Below are positions 1 through 10,589 of a stretch of DNA of 64,000 bases, piece after piece (position 1 is the stretch's first letter; the number at the start of each line of letters is the position of its first letter). The notes beneath the pieces were generated by a model, which was not told the origin of the DNA, did not search any database, and worked only from the letters and a program-made list of their open reading frames with translations. The stretch spans positions 3,190,001 through 3,254,000 of the forward strand of contig NZ_CP156060.1 in assembly GCF_039778605.1 (NCBI RefSeq). The letters run 5' to 3'. The position numbers and the translations under genes are program-made. The DNA comes from Flavobacterium sp. WV_118_3 (lineage in GTDB: Bacteria > Bacteroidota > Bacteroidia > Flavobacteriales > Flavobacteriaceae).

Positions 1-895
<895 letters not shown>

Positions 896-1083
896 TATTG
901 TACTTACTTTTTTTAAAATATACCTTAACGGTACACCCTAAATTCTGTGCTTTCTAATTTTTTTGTTTTCTTATCTCAATATGTCAATGAACGGTTTCTT
1001 TTAGAGGAAAGAGTCTAAAACAAAGATCAAAGACAACGTCTTTTATCTTGATTCTTGTTTCTCTTTTCTACCTCCTAAGATAG

Positions 1084-1157
1084 TGGAGAATATCGGAGTC
1101 GAACCGATGACCTCCTGCGTGCAAGGCAGGCGCTCTAGCCAGCTGAGCTAATCCCCC
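1084..1157 (-). tRNA. tRNA-Ala (anticodon TGC)
   Basis: The minus strand folds into a cloverleaf with a 7-bp acceptor stem containing two G-T pairs, anticodon loop CTTGCAC, a GTTCGACTC T-loop and discriminator A. CCA is not encoded. It lies in the 16S-23S spacer, the standard place for tRNA-Ala(TGC), and is processed from the rRNA transcript. Confidence 0.97.
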
Positions 1158-1245
1158 ATTCTTTTTTTTTGAATGTTGAATTTTGAATGTTGAATCAATC
1201 TTTAATTCAATTCTCAACTTCCAGAATTTCCGATAGTATAAGTTG

Positions 1246-1319
1246 TAGTCCCGGGCAGACTCGAACTGCCGACCCCTACATTATCAGTGTAGTACTCTAA
1301 CCAGCTGAGCTACGAGACT
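1246..1319 (-). tRNA. tRNA-Ile (anticodon GAT)
   Basis: Cloverleaf on the minus strand with anticodon loop CTGATAA, a 7-bp acceptor stem with one G-T pair, a GTTCGAGTC T-loop and discriminator A. CCA is not encoded. It sits between 16S and tRNA-Ala in the rRNA spacer. The spacer between the two tRNAs carries a short direct repeat (TTGAATGTTGAAT-like, about 1170-1197). Confidence 0.97.
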
Positions 1320-1412
1320 TTGTAATGCTCTTATACTTCTTCTTCTTTTTTTTTTGAACTAACAGCGAGAGTAAAACCTCTTGTATGCATAAACCCTAAT
1401 TATCGTGTCTCT

Positions 1413-2930
<1,518 letters not shown>

Positions 2931-3076
2931 ATATTTTTAATATTTTACGATAATCTCTAGGTCTAATTTGTTATACTCGAAAAATCTTACTCTCTCTTTG
3001 TATGCTGTCAATCCAATATGTCTATGAACTTAATTCTCTTTGTTTTATCACTAACTCGTCTCCTTGTTAGCGGCTG

Positions 3077-3108
3077 CAAAACTAAAAATTCTTTTTGTTT
3101 CTCGCAAG
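3077..3108 (-). promoter_or_regulatory. rrn promoter P1 (Bacteroidetes type)
   Basis: Minus strand: CTTG, 20-bp spacer, then TAGTTTTG, an exact match to the TAnnTTTG -7 consensus; the -33 box has one mismatch to TTTG. It is the promoter nearest 16S and implies a leader of about 140 nt. The 15 bases from the -7 box (TAGTTTTGCAGCCGC) are identical in P3. Confidence 0.8.
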
Positions 3109-3190
3109 ATTTTTTTGAAGTTTTTTTTGAAAAAATTTTCTTCGTTTATCTTACTCAATATCTTTAAGAACTTCCCTGTTTTGCGGGTGG

Positions 3191-3222
3191 CAAAGGTAAA
3201 TCACTTTTTTATTTCTCGCAAA
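3191..3222 (-). promoter_or_regulatory. rrn promoter P2 (Bacteroidetes type)
   Basis: Minus strand: TTTG, 20-bp spacer, TACCTTTG. Both boxes match the TTTG / TAnnTTTG consensus perfectly. It lies 114 bp upstream of P1, and its spacer starts with the same CGAGAAA as P1. Confidence 0.82.
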
Positions 3223-3302
3223 TCTTTTTTGACTTTTTTTCTAACCTTAGTCAATCCCAATCTGCCGTACTATACATTCAATGAACTCCCTTATTGCGGC
3301 TG

Positions 3303-3333
3303 CAAAACTAGAACCTTTTTCCGGTTTCACAAA
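3303..3333 (-). promoter_or_regulatory. rrn promoter P3 (Bacteroidetes type)
   Basis: Minus strand: TTTG, 19-bp spacer, TAGTTTTG, with GCAGCCGC following as in P1. It lies 112 bp upstream of P2. No further copy is seen in the next 150 bp upstream. Confidence 0.8.
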
Positions 3334-3490
3334 CTTTATCAAACCTTTTTTTAAATCTTTTTCTTAACAACCTCATTACAAAGACATAACATCAACATGT
3401 TTTTTTCTTTCTCCAGGGCTTTGCTCGCGCAAATCCAAGGATTGGGCAGGTTTTACGCATTTTTACACTATATATACCGGGTAAAAAAAA

Positions 3491-3521
3491 CACCTGACAG
3501 GTTCCAAAAACCTGTCAGGTG
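3491..3521. repeat. Dispersed palindrome, copy 1
   Basis: Perfect 13-bp arms (CACCTGACAGGTT and its complement) around a 5-nt loop. The same core recurs at 4019, 17950 and 50431, and in a diverged form at 4198. Confidence 0.8.
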
Positions 3522-4018
3522 AGGTGAAATTAGTGACTTCGCACCTGTATGTAGGATATGCTTTCTAAAAAATAATATCTCGGCGGTTATAAAAAATTTC
3601 AGTTTTTTGAAACTTCGAAAATATTTTACTCCAATCTGCGTCAATTTTATTATCCGCTTTTAAATGTATTGCTCGAAAAATAATCGGAAATAACCGTATT
3701 GAACCTTTAAATTTTTCTTCGGAAACAAAAAAAGTAACGCGTTAAGTCAATCGTTAGAAAAATGTGTAGATCTGAAGAACGAAAATACCTTCATCAAAAT
3801 AAAAAACAATACTATTATATATAGTAGTTGGAAAAATCAAAATGTGGATGATCAATAAATACTCTAAAATAAAATGCCTGGTAGATTCAAATAATTTCGA
3901 TTTTTTAAATTCAACATCAAAAACACTATTTGATCATCTTCAAAATCGATTCGCTCTAAATAAAAAGTCCACTACTATATGTAGGTACTATTTTAATTTT
4001 ACATCCGGATAATAAAAA

Positions 4019-4049
4019 CACCTGACAGGATTTGGAAACCTGTCAGGTG
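4019..4049. repeat. Dispersed palindrome, copy 2
   Basis: 31 nt with 11-bp perfect arms (CACCTGACAGG) and an imperfect inner stem. Same family as the copies at 3491, 17950 and 50431. Confidence 0.78.
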
Positions 4050-4197
4050 GCGAAAATTAGTCACAACATACCTATATATAGGATTCATTTCTAAAAAAAC
4101 TTCTCGTCGTTTGCAAAAATCGATTCTCACTAAATAAAAATCTACTACTATATATGGGTGTTATTAAATCCGGATCAAAATCATCGTAAATAAAATA

Positions 4198-4224
4198 CCC
4201 GACAGGTCTTTAAAACCTATCGGG
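4198..4224. repeat. Dispersed palindrome, diverged copy 3
   Basis: Inverted repeat of CCCGACAGGT and ACCTATCGGG around a TTTAAA-like loop. It resembles the other palindromes but the outer bases differ. It lies just beyond the atpG terminator. Confidence 0.6.
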
Positions 4225-4227
4225 CAT

Positions 4228-4252
4228 AAAAAAACCGCAGGATTTCCTGCGG
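4228..4252 (-). terminator. Intrinsic terminator after atpG
   Basis: On the minus strand an 8-bp GC-rich stem (CCGCAGGA with TCCTGCGG, 2-nt loop) is followed by seven T. It begins about 36 nt past the atpG stop and ends the ATP synthase operon. Confidence 0.85.
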
Positions 4253-4288
4253 CTTCTATTGAATTCCGATTTTACCGGAACAAAAATC

Positions 4289-5146
4289 TTAGTTGTTCAA
4301 AGCTTCCGCTCCACCAACGATCTCAAGGATCTCGTTTGTAATGGCAGCCTGACGTGCTTTGTTATACGTAAGCTTTAACTGGTTTCTTAAAGCCGTTGCA
4401 TTATCGGTTGCTTTATGCATTGCTGTCATACGCGCTCCATGTTCTGCGGCAAAAGAATCTCTGATTGCTTTGTATAATTGTGTTTTTAATGATTTTGGTA
4501 TCAACGTCAACACAATTTCTTCTTTTGATGGTTCAAAAATGTAATCGGAAGAGGCAATAGCTGTACCTTCAATTGGTGCTAATGGTAAAAATTGTTCCGT
4601 AACAACAATCTGAGTCGCTGCATTTTTAAACTGGTTGTATACCAACTCAATTTTATCATACTCTCCTGCCACAAATTTTTCCATTAATGTTGCTGCCAAA
4701 GCTCCTACATTTTCGAAAGTCAACGCATCGAAAAGTGTACTTTGGTTGTCCACTACATTATTCACTTTTCTAAGAACATCGTTTCCTTTTTTACCTACTG
4801 TAATCACGTCGATTTGTTTACCGGCATAAGTCTCAGTAAGACCTTTCACCTGTTTGATCACATTGGCGTTAAAAGCTCCACAAAGTCCTCTGTTTGATGT
4901 AATGGCTACGATCAATACTTTATTTACTTCGCGTTGTTCTGCAAATTTTCCAGCAGCATCACCTTCTAACGACGCACTTAAATTTTGTATTAACTCTGTT
5001 AATTTTTCGGCATAAGGGCGCATTGCTGTAATTGCATCCTGTGCTTTTTTCAGCTTAGCAGCAGATACCATTTTCATCGCTGATGTAATTTGCATCGTAG
5101 ATGAAACAGAAGTAATCCTATTACGTATTTCCTTTAAATTTGCCAT
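4289..5146 (-). CDS. atpG: ATP synthase F1 subunit gamma
   Basis: Central rotor stalk of F1, transmitting c-ring rotation to the catalytic sites. The 285 residues match family length. The N-terminal helix has the conserved pattern I..RI.S...T.QIT.AMKMVSAAKL, and the C-terminal helix ends with TNEILEIVGGAEAL, both part of the coiled-coil shaft. It is the last gene of the minus-strand atp operon, 68 bp after atpA, and is followed by a strong terminator. Confidence 0.98.
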   Translation of the reverse strand: MANLKEIRNRITSVSSTMQITSAMKMVSAAKLKKAQDAITAMRPYAEKLTELIQNLSASLEGDAAGKFAEQREVNKVLIVAITSNRGLCGAFNANVIKQVKGLTETYAGKQIDVITVGKKGNDVLRKVNNVVDNQSTLFDALTFENVGALAATLMEKFVAGEYDKIELVYNQFKNAATQIVVTEQFLPLAPIEGTAIASSDYIFEPSKEEIVLTLIPKSLKTQLYKAIRDSFAAEHGARMTAMHKATDNATALRNQLKLTYNKARQAAITNEILEIVGGAEALNN

Positions 5147-5214
5147 TTGTCGATTTGAAATAAAACAATCTGAAATCCGAAGTTAAAGCTTCGGATTTTC
5201 AGACTATCTAATTA

Positions 5215-6789
5215 TTAATATTTTGCAGAAACTTCTTTAGCTACTTTTTCTAAAACGTCGGTAATTTCATCTGTGAATTTACCCGCTTTTAATGCATCAA
5301 GAGTGTCTTTATGTTTCGCTTTTAAGAATTCTAAATAATCTTTTTCAAATTCTTTAACTTTATCAACCGGAACGTTTCTTAATAAGTTTTTCGTTCCAGC
5401 GTAGATAATTGCAACCTGATCTTCGACTTTATACGGATCGTTTACCGCTTGTTTTAAGATTTCAACGTTACGTCTACCTTTTTCGATTACGTTTAAAGTA
5501 ACGGCATCAAGATCCGAACCGAATTTCGCGAATGCTTCTAATTCACGGAATTGTGCCTGGTCTAATTTTAATGTACCGGAAACTTTTTTCATCGATTTGA
5601 TCTGAGCATTACCCCCTACACGAGATACGGAGATACCCACGTTGATCGCCGGACGAACCCCAGAGTTGAATAAATCGGACTCTAAGAAGATCTGACCATC
5701 TGTAATCGAAATTACGTTTGTTGGAATATACGCAGAAACGTCACCCGCTTGTGTTTCGATGATTGGTAACGCTGTTAACGATCCTCCACCTTTAACGATT
5801 GGACGTAATGATTCTGGTAAATCATTCATATCTTTAGCGATGCTATCGTCAGCAATAACTTTAGCAGCACGCTCTAATAATCTTGAGTGAAGGTAGAAAA
5901 CGTCTCCAGGATACGCCTCACGTCCTGGTGGACGACGTAATAACAAAGACACCTCACGGTAAGCAACCGCTTGTTTTGATAAATCATCATAAACGATTAA
6001 CGCCGGACGACCTGTATCACGGAAGTACTCTCCGATGGCAGCACCTGCGAATGGCGCATATACCTGCATTGGAGCCGGGTCGGAAGCATTAGCTGCTACG
6101 ATTACCGTATATGCCATCGCTCCTTTTTCTTCTAATGTTTTTGCAATTCCCGCAACTGTTGATGCTTTTTGTCCAACAGCTACATATATACAGAATACTG
6201 GTTTTCCAGCATCGTAAAATTCTTTCTGATTTAAGATGGTATCGATACAAACTGTAGTTTTACCAGTCTGACGGTCACCAATTACCAACTCCCTTTGTCC
6301 ACGTCCAACAGGGATCATGGCGTCGATTGATTTGATACCTGTTTGTAACGGTTCTGTTACCGGCTGACGGAAGATTACTCCAGGAGCCTTTCTTTCTAAT
6401 GGCATCTCATAAAGATCACCACCAATTGGTCCTTTACCATCAATTGGGAAACCTAGTGTATTTACAACACGACCTACCATTTCTTCACCAACTTTTAATG
6501 AAGCAATACGTTGTGTTCTTTTTACTGTTGATCCTTCTTTAATTCCAGTAGACGGACCTAATAATACCACACCTACATTATCTTCTTCAAGGTTCAATAC
6601 AATTGCCTCTAACCCGTTTTCGAATTGTACTAACTCACCGTATTGTGCGTTAGATAAACCATAAACTCGGGCGATACCGTCACCCACCTGAAGAACTGTT
6701 CCCACTTCTTCCAGAGTGGCTCCTGATTCAAAACCAGATAATTGTTTCTTTAATATTGCTGAAATTTCAGCAGGCTTAATTTCTGCCAT
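5215..6789 (-). CDS. atpA: ATP synthase F1 subunit alpha
   Basis: Non-catalytic nucleotide-binding subunit of the F1 hexamer. 524 residues, slightly longer than the E. coli protein (513). The Walker A motif GDRQTGKT lies at about 171-178, followed by the conserved [16 protein letters not shown] and the alpha signature [14 protein letters not shown]. It lies 39 bp after atpH. Its usual partner beta (atpD) is not in this cluster and must be encoded elsewhere. Confidence 0.99.
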   Translation of the reverse strand: MAEIKPAEISAILKKQLSGFESGATLEEVGTVLQVGDGIARVYGLSNAQYGELVQFENGLEAIVLNLEEDNVGVVLLGPSTGIKEGSTVKRTQRIASLKVGEEMVGRVVNTLGFPIDGKGPIGGDLYEMPLERKAPGVIFRQPVTEPLQTGIKSIDAMIPVGRGQRELVIGDRQTGKTTVCIDTILNQKEFYDAGKPVFCIYVAVGQKASTVAGIAKTLEEKGAMAYTVIVAANASDPAPMQVYAPFAGAAIGEYFRDTGRPALIVYDDLSKQAVAYREVSLLLRRPPGREAYPGDVFYLHSRLLERAAKVIADDSIAKDMNDLPESLRPIVKGGGSLTALPIIETQAGDVSAYIPTNVISITDGQIFLESDLFNSGVRPAINVGISVSRVGGNAQIKSMKKVSGTLKLDQAQFRELEAFAKFGSDLDAVTLNVIEKGRRNVEILKQAVNDPYKVEDQVAIIYAGTKNLLRNVPVDKVKEFEKDYLEFLKAKHKDTLDALKAGKFTDEITDVLEKVAKEVSAKY

Positions 6790-6828
6790 CTTGATTTATA
6801 ATTTAAACACTTTGCAGTGTGGTAAATA

Positions 6829-7356
6829 TTAATTACTTAGTTCTCTTTTTAATTCTCTTAATCGGTTTGCTATTGAAGCATTGTATTGTTTGTCACCAAT
6901 TCGCAACACAAATCCTCCTAAAATAGATGGATCAACTGTGTTTACCAAAGTGATGGTTTTGTTGGAAAACTCTTTGATTTTCGCTAAAACTTTTGCTTCC
7001 AATTCCGGGGTAAGCGGAAAAGCAGTCGTTACTTTTGCTGTTTCCACTCCGTTCATTTCATCGAACAAAGCGTTATATTGTGATGCCACCTCTGGTAAAA
7101 TCTCAAATCGTTTGTTTTCTAAAAGTAAGCGGAATAACCCTTTTGTTTCTGACTGTACAGAAGCAAATATTTCTGATAATGCCGAAATCTTAACATCTCC
7201 CTTAACTACCGGGCTTGCTAAAAAGTTCTTTAACTCTTCGCTTTCCGCAACTGCCGCAACTATCGATTTCATATCGTTGTTTACGGTAGCCGCCTGGCCA
7301 TTGGAGTTTGCAATATCTAAAATTGCTTTTGCATATCTAATCGCTGCTCTTGCCAT
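6829..7356 (-). CDS. atpH: ATP synthase F1 subunit delta
   Basis: Peripheral-stalk subunit linking F1 to the b subunits. 175 residues, normal length, starting MARAAIRYAKAILDIA as in the OSCP/delta family and ending with the conserved LGGFVLRIGDKQYNASIANRLREL pattern. It lies between atpF (5-bp gap) and atpA. Confidence 0.97.
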   Translation of the reverse strand: MARAAIRYAKAILDIANSNGQAATVNNDMKSIVAAVAESEELKNFLASPVVKGDVKISALSEIFASVQSETKGLFRLLLENKRFEILPEVASQYNALFDEMNGVETAKVTTAFPLTPELEAKVLAKIKEFSNKTITLVNTVDPSILGGFVLRIGDKQYNASIANRLRELKRELSN

Positions 7357-7361
7357 AACGA

Positions 7362-7862
7362 TTAATTTAATTTTACTTCATCTAACATTTTCTCAACCAA
7401 TTTGGTTTGAGTTTCTTTGTTAGCAAGTTCTTCTTTCAATAATTTCTCAGCAATCTCTAATGATAATGTCGATACATGGTTTTTCAATTCTACCATAGCA
7501 GCGTTCTTTTCGCTTGCAATTGTAGCTTTAGCCTGCTCGATCATTTTATTACCTTGTACCTGTGCTTCTTCTTTAGCATCAGCGATCATTTTTTCTTTGA
7601 TCTCACGAGCTTCTTTTATCATAGTATCTCTTTCTGCTCTAGCTTCAGCTAACAACTTTTCGTTATCAGCTTTAAGGTTTTGCATTTCTTTCTTCGCATT
7701 TTCTGCTGAAGCGATAGCGTCTCTAATACCTTCTTCACGAGCCGTGATCGATTCCATGATGGGTTTCCAGGCAAATTTAACCAAAAGTAAAATTAACACT
7801 AATAAGATAAGCGCTTGCCAAAAGAATAAACCGAATGAAAAATCGTTAATTAATTTCTCCAT
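7362..7862 (-). CDS. atpF: ATP synthase Fo subunit b
   Basis: Peripheral-stalk subunit. 166 residues with one N-terminal membrane helix (about 10-30, FFWQALILLVLILLLVKFAW) followed by a long Ala/Glu/Lys-rich coiled coil. A single b gene is present (no b/b' pair), so a homodimer is expected. Lies between atpE and atpH. Confidence 0.97.
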   Translation of the reverse strand: MEKLINDFSFGLFFWQALILLVLILLLVKFAWKPIMESITAREEGIRDAIASAENAKKEMQNLKADNEKLLAEARAERDTMIKEAREIKEKMIADAKEEAQVQGNKMIEQAKATIASEKNAAMVELKNHVSTLSLEIAEKLLKEELANKETQTKLVEKMLDEVKLN

Positions 7863-7954
7863 TTTATACTGAATATATTATGATTTAATTTTTTCTTACT
7901 AAATAAAACAACACCTGCAACCAACCGTTACAGGTATTGTTTTTCTGTTCTTTA

Positions 7955-8149
7955 TTATTTTCCTAAGATTAAAGCAGCGAATGCTAAACCTTCTAATAAA
8001 GCAGCGATAATAATCATCGCTGTTTGAATTTTTCCAGCAGCTTCTGGCTGACGAGCAATAGCGTCCATAGCAGATCCACCGATTTTACCTAAACCTAAAC
8101 CTGCACCAATTACTACTAAACCAGCTCCGATTAAATTAAGACTTCCCAT
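7955..8149 (-). CDS. atpE: ATP synthase Fo subunit c
   Basis: Ring-forming proteolipid of 64 residues, short for the family. Two membrane helices flank the polar loop ARQPEAAGKI. The ion-binding carboxylate is Glu53 in helix 2 (ALLEGLAF). The residue equivalent to the Na+-ring Gln is Leu and Glu53 is followed by Gly rather than Ser, so the sodium signature is absent and proton coupling is inferred. Lies between atpB and atpF. Confidence 0.97.
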   Translation of the reverse strand: MGSLNLIGAGLVVIGAGLGLGKIGGSAMDAIARQPEAAGKIQTAMIIIAALLEGLAFAALILGK

Positions 8150-8180
8150 AAGTATATATTAAAAAAATTAAACTTCTAAA

Positions 8181-9371
8181 TTAAATAATTACATTTTCTT
8201 CCTCGTGACCGTGTCCGTCATGGTGGTGGTCCTGAACCGCCATACCAATAAATAAGGACGACAACATGGTAAAGATAAACGCTTGTAAGAATGCTACCAA
8301 AATCTCAATTACCGAGATAAACAAGGTTAATCCTAAAGAGATCGGCATATCCGCATAAATATTTTTTCCTACGAAGATCATCGCGATCAAACTCATGATT
8401 ACTACGTGACCTGCTGTAATGTTTGCAAACAAACGGATTAACAACGCAAATGGTTTTGTTAAGGTTCCCAGGATCTCGATTGGCATCAAGATGATTTTCA
8501 TCGGAACCGGTACACCCGGCATCCAGAAAATGTGCCCCCAATAATCTTTGTTCGCACTGAATTGTGTGATAAAATACGTGAACAATGCCAAACAAACCGT
8601 TACTGCAATGTTTCCGGTTACGTTAATTCCAAGTGGCGTCATTCCTAAAAGGTTTAACAACCAGATAAAGAAGAATACCGTTAACAGGTAACCCATGTAT
8701 TTTCTGTATTTTTTCTCTCCGATGTTCGGGATTGCAATTTCGTCACGGATAAAAATAATCAGTGGCTCCAATACTCTTCCGAATCCTGTTGGAATAGCTC
8801 CTTTTTTATACGAACGTGCCAAACCTGTAAACATCAAGAATAATAAGATTGATGTAAACAACATGGACACTACATTTTTAGTGATTGAAAAATCCAACGG
8901 TTTTACGTTAGTTGGATGATGATGCTCGTCGTAGTTGATTGTTCCGGCAGCATCCGTTTTGTAAATTTTACCGTGGTATAATTTGTAGAAGTTACCGTCT
9001 ACTTCAGCTACTGCTTCTCCGTGGTGTAGTTTTGAAGAAGAAAAAACTTTTAATCCGTTATCCAATAAGATAACCGGTAATGAGAATCCATAATGTTTTC
9101 CTTCTTTCTCATCCGAGAAGAAAACGAAATCATGCGAATCCTGTAAATGGTGTTCAATGTAAGCTGTTACTTTGTCTTTTGGATCCTGAGTTGCGTGCTC
9201 GTCTCCATGAGAAGCTTCATTGTGAGCAACCTCTGTTGTTGCATGAGCTTCATGCGTTACTGCTGTTGCTACATGTGTAGTGTCTACTACCGGGTTTGCG
9301 AAAGCTATCGAAGACAATAGCCCTGCAAAAGTCGCTAGAATAATTCTGACAGGTTTTTTTGAAATCACCAT
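8181..9371 (-). CDS. atpB: ATP synthase Fo subunit a (long, His-rich N terminus)
   Basis: Proton-channel stator subunit. The C-terminal two thirds carry the family's membrane helices and the motif IRLFANITAGHVV, whose Arg faces the c-ring. At 396 residues it is much longer than E. coli subunit a (271). The extra N-terminal 150 residues consist of a signal-peptide-like segment (about 8-25, ending AFA) and a His/Glu/Asp-rich region predicted outside the membrane. The C-terminal tail is also His-rich. A TAnnTTTG promoter lies about 44 bp upstream of the start. Confidence 0.96.
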   Translation of the reverse strand: MVISKKPVRIILATFAGLLSSIAFANPVVDTTHVATAVTHEAHATTEVAHNEASHGDEHATQDPKDKVTAYIEHHLQDSHDFVFFSDEKEGKHYGFSLPVILLDNGLKVFSSSKLHHGEAVAEVDGNFYKLYHGKIYKTDAAGTINYDEHHHPTNVKPLDFSITKNVVSMLFTSILLFLMFTGLARSYKKGAIPTGFGRVLEPLIIFIRDEIAIPNIGEKKYRKYMGYLLTVFFFIWLLNLLGMTPLGINVTGNIAVTVCLALFTYFITQFSANKDYWGHIFWMPGVPVPMKIILMPIEILGTLTKPFALLIRLFANITAGHVVIMSLIAMIFVGKNIYADMPISLGLTLFISVIEILVAFLQAFIFTMLSSLFIGMAVQDHHHDGHGHEEENVII

Positions 9372-9414
9372 ACCTTATTAAATATCTTAATTTTTACGGT
9401 CCTTAAATTTGGTG

Positions 9415-9444
9415 CAAAGGTACATTTTTAATTAATATTCCAAT
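9415..9444 (-). promoter_or_regulatory. Promoter candidate before atpB
   Basis: Minus strand: TACCTTTG (9415-9422), an exact TAnnTTTG -7 box, with ATTG 18 bp upstream as an imperfect -33 box. It lies in the 112-bp gap between the small membrane gene and atpB, so the structural atp genes can be transcribed separately from sprE, the bactofilin and atpZ. Confidence 0.6.
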
Positions 9445-9483
9445 GTTATTGCTACTCTTTTTTATTCTAATTATTAATTTCCA

Positions 9484-9888
9484 CTACTTCTCTGGCTTAT
9501 CATTTAATAATCTTGACGTTAAAAACACTTCTAATGTCAAAAAAATAATGAAAATCACAAAAAAGTTTATTTTCTCTATATATACACTCGTTCCTTCCCG
9601 CTCCAGTACCGGTATCAGGAAGACATAACTCAGTGCAAATTGAATACTAATCAATACTAAAAAAACAAAGCCGATCTGCTCCGGTTTGGTTTCTTTTATC
9701 CGAATTAAAAAAAGTAATATCGCTACTGAAAGTAGTAGAAAGAAAAGATAAATCCCATAGATAGGATAGTGGAATTCCTGATAGGTCTGATTGGAAACAC
9801 CAAACTTAAAAATAAGAATATGCAGTAGTGCTAGAATAGGAACAATTTGAAACAAACGAAAGATTACAGCATATTTTTTCCTGCTCAT
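9484..9888 (-). CDS. Small four-helix membrane protein (DUF6168-like)
   Basis: 134 residues with four predicted membrane helices (about 10-28, 42-62, 73-93, 105-123) and no catalytic motif. Its place between atpZ and atpB is where many bacteria carry atpI, so a role in Fo assembly or c-ring biogenesis is possible. That is inference from position only; sequence similarity to AtpI is not evident. The DUF6168 assignment is from memory. Confidence 0.75.
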   Translation of the reverse strand: MSRKKYAVIFRLFQIVPILALLHILIFKFGVSNQTYQEFHYPIYGIYLFFLLLSVAILLFLIRIKETKPEQIGFVFLVLISIQFALSYVFLIPVLEREGTSVYIEKINFFVIFIIFLTLEVFLTSRLLNDKPEK

Positions 9889-9896
9889 ATTTTATT

Positions 9897-10127
9897 TTAT
9901 TTATTTAACTGGTTTACCTGCCTTATTACATTGTATAGCGCTATAAAAACACCCAGCAACGTAAGGATTTTTACATACAGATCGTTAGGGTTCGGATATT
10001 TTTCATCGAGCCAGTTTCCTAAAAACGCAAAGGCAAAAATAATAATACCCATCTGAAACGGGATATTAATTAGTGCCAGCCACTTATTACGTGTCTTTCG
10101 TTCCTGATCCTGATTCTGTTGGTTCAT
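9897..10127 (-). CDS. AtpZ/AtpI-type ATP synthase accessory protein
   Basis: 76 residues: a polar N terminus, two membrane helices (about 20-38 and 52-68) and the conserved GNWLDEKYPNP turn between them, as in the AtpZ family associated with ATP synthase operons. Its start overlaps the 3' end of the bactofilin gene by 41 bp, suggesting translational coupling. Confidence 0.85.
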   Translation of the reverse strand: MNQQNQDQERKTRNKWLALINIPFQMGIIIFAFAFLGNWLDEKYPNPNDLYVKILTLLGVFIALYNVIRQVNQLNK

Positions 10128-10524
10128 TTATTTCTACTTTTTTATGAGGCATTTTTCCTGTAGCCATCGCTTCCATCATCACACAGGTCGCGCTAAAATC
10201 GGCTCCTGGTTCTACCGCCAGTTTCCCAACGATTACTTCTCCTTTTATCGAGGCTTTTGATTTTATGCTCAGCATATCGGTTACCTCAATCTTTCCGTTA
10301 AATTTCCCTTCGATATCGGCTGTATTGCATTTAATATCTCCCGTTACACTTCCGGCCGGACCAATAACAAGTCTTCCTGTTGAATTAAAATTCCCAATCA
10401 GATTTCCATCCAGTCTAAAATCGGCTTGCGAAATAATATCGCCTTTGATGGTTGTTCCTTCTACTATTCTATTAGTTTTACCTAATAAATCCGTGTAAGA
10501 CTTTTTCTGTTGTTTTTCAAACAT
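10087..10524 (-). CDS. Bactofilin (polymer-forming cytoskeletal protein)
   Basis: Bactofilins form nucleotide-free beta-helical filaments that scaffold envelope enzymes. 145 residues from MFEKQQKK; an ATG 24 bp upstream gives a less typical start. The core (about 15-115) has the repeating short beta-strand pattern with regular Gly and alternating Val/Ile (VEGTTIKGDI, DGNLIGNF, VTGDIKCN, IEGKFNGKIEV, IKGEVIVG). Lies between the sprE-like gene (66 bp gap) and atpZ (overlap). Confidence 0.92.
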   Translation of the reverse strand: MFEKQQKKSYTDLLGKTNRIVEGTTIKGDIISQADFRLDGNLIGNFNSTGRLVIGPAGSVTGDIKCNTADIEGKFNGKIEVTDMLSIKSKASIKGEVIVGKLAVEPGADFSATCVMMEAMATGKMPHKKVEINEPTESGSGTKDT

Positions 10525-10589
10525 GGTATTATTGCTTTTAAAAACCACAGGGTTTATTCCTGTGATCTTACTGTTACTTGCTCTAAAAG

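Larger units (their letters stand above)
3480..4230. repeat. Non-coding region of palindrome-headed repeat units
   Basis: There is no credible gene between the rrn promoters and atpG. The stretch holds three inverted repeats (3491-3521, 4019-4049, 4198-4224). Segment X follows the first two (about 3522-3585 and 4050-4110, sharing ATTAGT.AC, ACCT.TAT.TAGGAT and TTTCTAAAAAA). Segment Y (about 3941-4010 and 4114-4175, sharing ATCGATTC, TAAATAAAAA, CTACTATAT and TCCGGAT) precedes the second and third. One full palindrome-X-Y unit of about 179 bp spans 4019-4197. It looks like a degraded repetitive element. Confidence 0.6.

Noticed and set aside
3064..3354. 96-codon plus-strand frame over the rrn promoter region
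   Set aside because: Its translation is Phe/Lys/Ser-rich low complexity and it coincides with three promoters on the other strand.
3491..4224. CRISPR array from the repeated palindromes
   Set aside because: Repeats are few, unequally spaced and palindromic, with no spacers of uniform length and no cas genes.
9341..9361. CTGACAGGTTTTT match to the dispersed palindrome inside atpB
   Set aside because: Only one arm is present and it encodes conserved subunit a residues; chance match.
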